This document shows, piece by piece, positions 6,248 to 7,005 of a DNA stretch of 7,005 nt. Every line of letters starts with the position of its first letter. Position 1 is the stretch's first letter. Location of the stretch: positions 1 to 7,005 of the forward strand of contig NATK01000074.1 in the NCBI GenBank assembly GCA_002085285.1, given 5' to 3'. The translations under genes were made by a program, and so were the position numbers. The notes below the pieces were generated by a model that saw only the letters and a list, made by a program, of their open reading frames with translations, had not been told where the DNA came from and did not search any database. This DNA is from Candidatus Latescibacteria bacterium 4484_7 (lineage in GTDB: Bacteria > Krumholzibacteriota > Krumholzibacteriia > Krumholzibacteriales > Krumholzibacteriaceae).

Positions 6248-7005
6248 ATGCCGGAGATAAGGCAGGATCCAGCGACCAAGGAGTGGGTGATCATAGCAAC
6301 CGACAGGGCGAAAAGGCCTGAGGATTTTGCAAGGACCGAGAAGAAGAAAAAGCTGCCACGACATTCGAGCAGGTGTCCTTTCTGTCCTGGCAATGAGAGT
6401 AAGACTCCGGGCGAGATCTATTCGAACAGAGATGGTAACGGAAATTGGACGTTGAGGGTGGTTCCCAACAAGTTTCCCGCCCTTGTTTCGGATGGTTCGC
6501 CTTTGAGGGAGGAAAAGCTCGATTTCTTCAGGCGCGTTTCGGGGATAGGCGACCACGAGGTAATCATAGAGAGCCCATATCACAACGATTCCTTTGGAGA
6601 GATCGATGACGACAAGGCCTTCGAGATCGTAGCGGCCTACCATCTCCGCTACAGGGAGTTGAGCAGGGACAAGAGGCTGAAGCTGGTGAAGATATTCCGT
6701 AATCACGGCGTCGAGGCGGGCACATCGCTCGAACATCCCCATTCGCAGATAGTCGCGACACCAGTAGTGCCTTTGCACATACGTCATCAACTCGAAGAGG
6801 CGACAAGATTCTATGATAATCACGGCGAGTGCGTTTTCTGTCGGTTGATAGATATGGAACTTAAAGTGAAGTCGAGGGTTGTAACAAAAGAACACGGTTT
6901 TCTCGTGATTGAGCCTTTTGCCTCGAGAATGCCGTTCGAAACGTGGGTCATTCCTCTTGAACATCATGCCACCTTCGGAGAGATAGATGCCATGGAACTA
7001 AAGGG
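6248..7005 (+). CDS. galT: Galactose-1-phosphate uridylyltransferase (partial, open at right edge)
   Basis: 252 complete codons are visible and the gene runs off the right edge; family members are about 320-350 residues, so roughly a quarter to a third is missing. It transfers UMP between UDP-glucose and galactose-1-phosphate in the Leloir pathway through a uridylyl-histidine intermediate. The N-terminus MPEIRQDPATKEWVIIATDR is typical. Zn ligands expected from the E. coli enzyme are all present: Cys43 and Cys46 (CPFC), His112 (SPYH) and His163. The nucleophile is His165 in HPHSQ (163-167), preceded by NHGVEAGTSLE (152-162). The second HIT-like half begins with CVFC (195-198) and continues through EPFASRMPFETWVIPLEHH (222-240). 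AAGGAG (6236-6241) is 6 nt before the ATG. It is third in the operon, 21 nt after the Lon-like gene. No other sugar gene is visible; such genes may lie beyond the edge. Confidence 0.95.
   Translation, partial: MPEIRQDPATKEWVIIATDRAKRPEDFARTEKKKKLPRHSSRCPFCPGNESKTPGEIYSNRDGNGNWTLRVVPNKFPALVSDGSPLREEKLDFFRRVSGIGDHEVIIESPYHNDSFGEIDDDKAFEIVAAYHLRYRELSRDKRLKLVKIFRNHGVEAGTSLEHPHSQIVATPVVPLHIRHQLEEATRFYDNHGECVFCRLIDMELKVKSRVVTKEHGFLVIEPFASRMPFETWVIPLEHHATFGEIDAMELK

Noticed and set aside
6227..6967. 246-codon open frame on the minus strand
   Set aside because: Antisense shadow of galT, which has its full set of Zn and nucleophile histidines on the plus strand.
1..7005. CRISPR arrays, tRNA or rRNA genes, insertion sequences, phage or defence genes
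   Set aside because: No regularly spaced repeats, transposase-like frames, or tRNA- or rRNA-like sequence was seen; nearly the whole window is accounted for by the five genes.

Overview
The window carries five substantial protein genes in two divergent groups, separated by a 418-bp intergenic stretch. Base composition is close to half GC. Arginine is written mostly AGG/AGA (15 of 21 Arg codons in the visible part of galT), isoleucine often ATA, and CTC-GA combinations are very common. This usage looks the same on both strands, so nothing suggests recent transfer. The gene content (a membrane polyferredoxin, a Tat-exported DUF362 protein, a RsbU-like phosphatase and a Lon-like protease with an AAA_32-type N-terminus) fits an anaerobic or respiratory Gram-negative-type bacterium, perhaps Desulfobacterota, Nitrospirota or an uncultured candidate phylum. 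The sequence alone does not fix the taxon.

Left, minus strand (2153 down to the window edge): a two-gene operon. The first gene encodes a DUF362 protein with an N-terminal twin-arginine signal. Fifteen bases later comes a NapH-type polyferredoxin that runs off the left edge. The polyferredoxin has a membrane part with two CxxxCP motifs, then two [4Fe-4S] motifs, then an internal RR-hydrophobic segment resembling a Tat signal or anchor, then further Cys motifs. It reads as a NapH-NapG-like fusion that could carry electrons across the membrane towards the exported DUF362 partner. A fair sigma70-type promoter lies upstream of the DUF362 gene.

Middle (2154-2571): no convincing gene. It holds the minus-strand promoter, a hairpin followed by a short T run on the plus strand, an AT-rich inverted repeat, and two short ORFs. 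One of these (33 codons, at 2418) has a good ribosome binding site.

Right, plus strand (2572 to the right edge): a probable three-gene operon. It encodes a GAF-like/PP2C (SpoIIE/RsbU) serine phosphatase, an 811-residue Lon-like protease, and galactose-1-phosphate uridylyltransferase (galT, cut by the right edge). Gaps are 34 and 21 bases, each with a Shine-Dalgarno sequence. The protease has an intact Ser-Lys dyad, but its P-loop has Arg for Lys and its Walker B position lacks acidic residues, so it may not hydrolyse ATP. The phosphatase has every expected metal-binding Asp but no anti-sigma or antagonist partner next to it.

No tRNA, rRNA, CRISPR array, insertion sequence or phage gene was seen. 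The most interesting items are the fused dual-sided polyferredoxin with its DUF362 partner, the degenerate ATPase of the Lon-like protein, and the phosphatase-protease pairing. None of these is clearly a new system.
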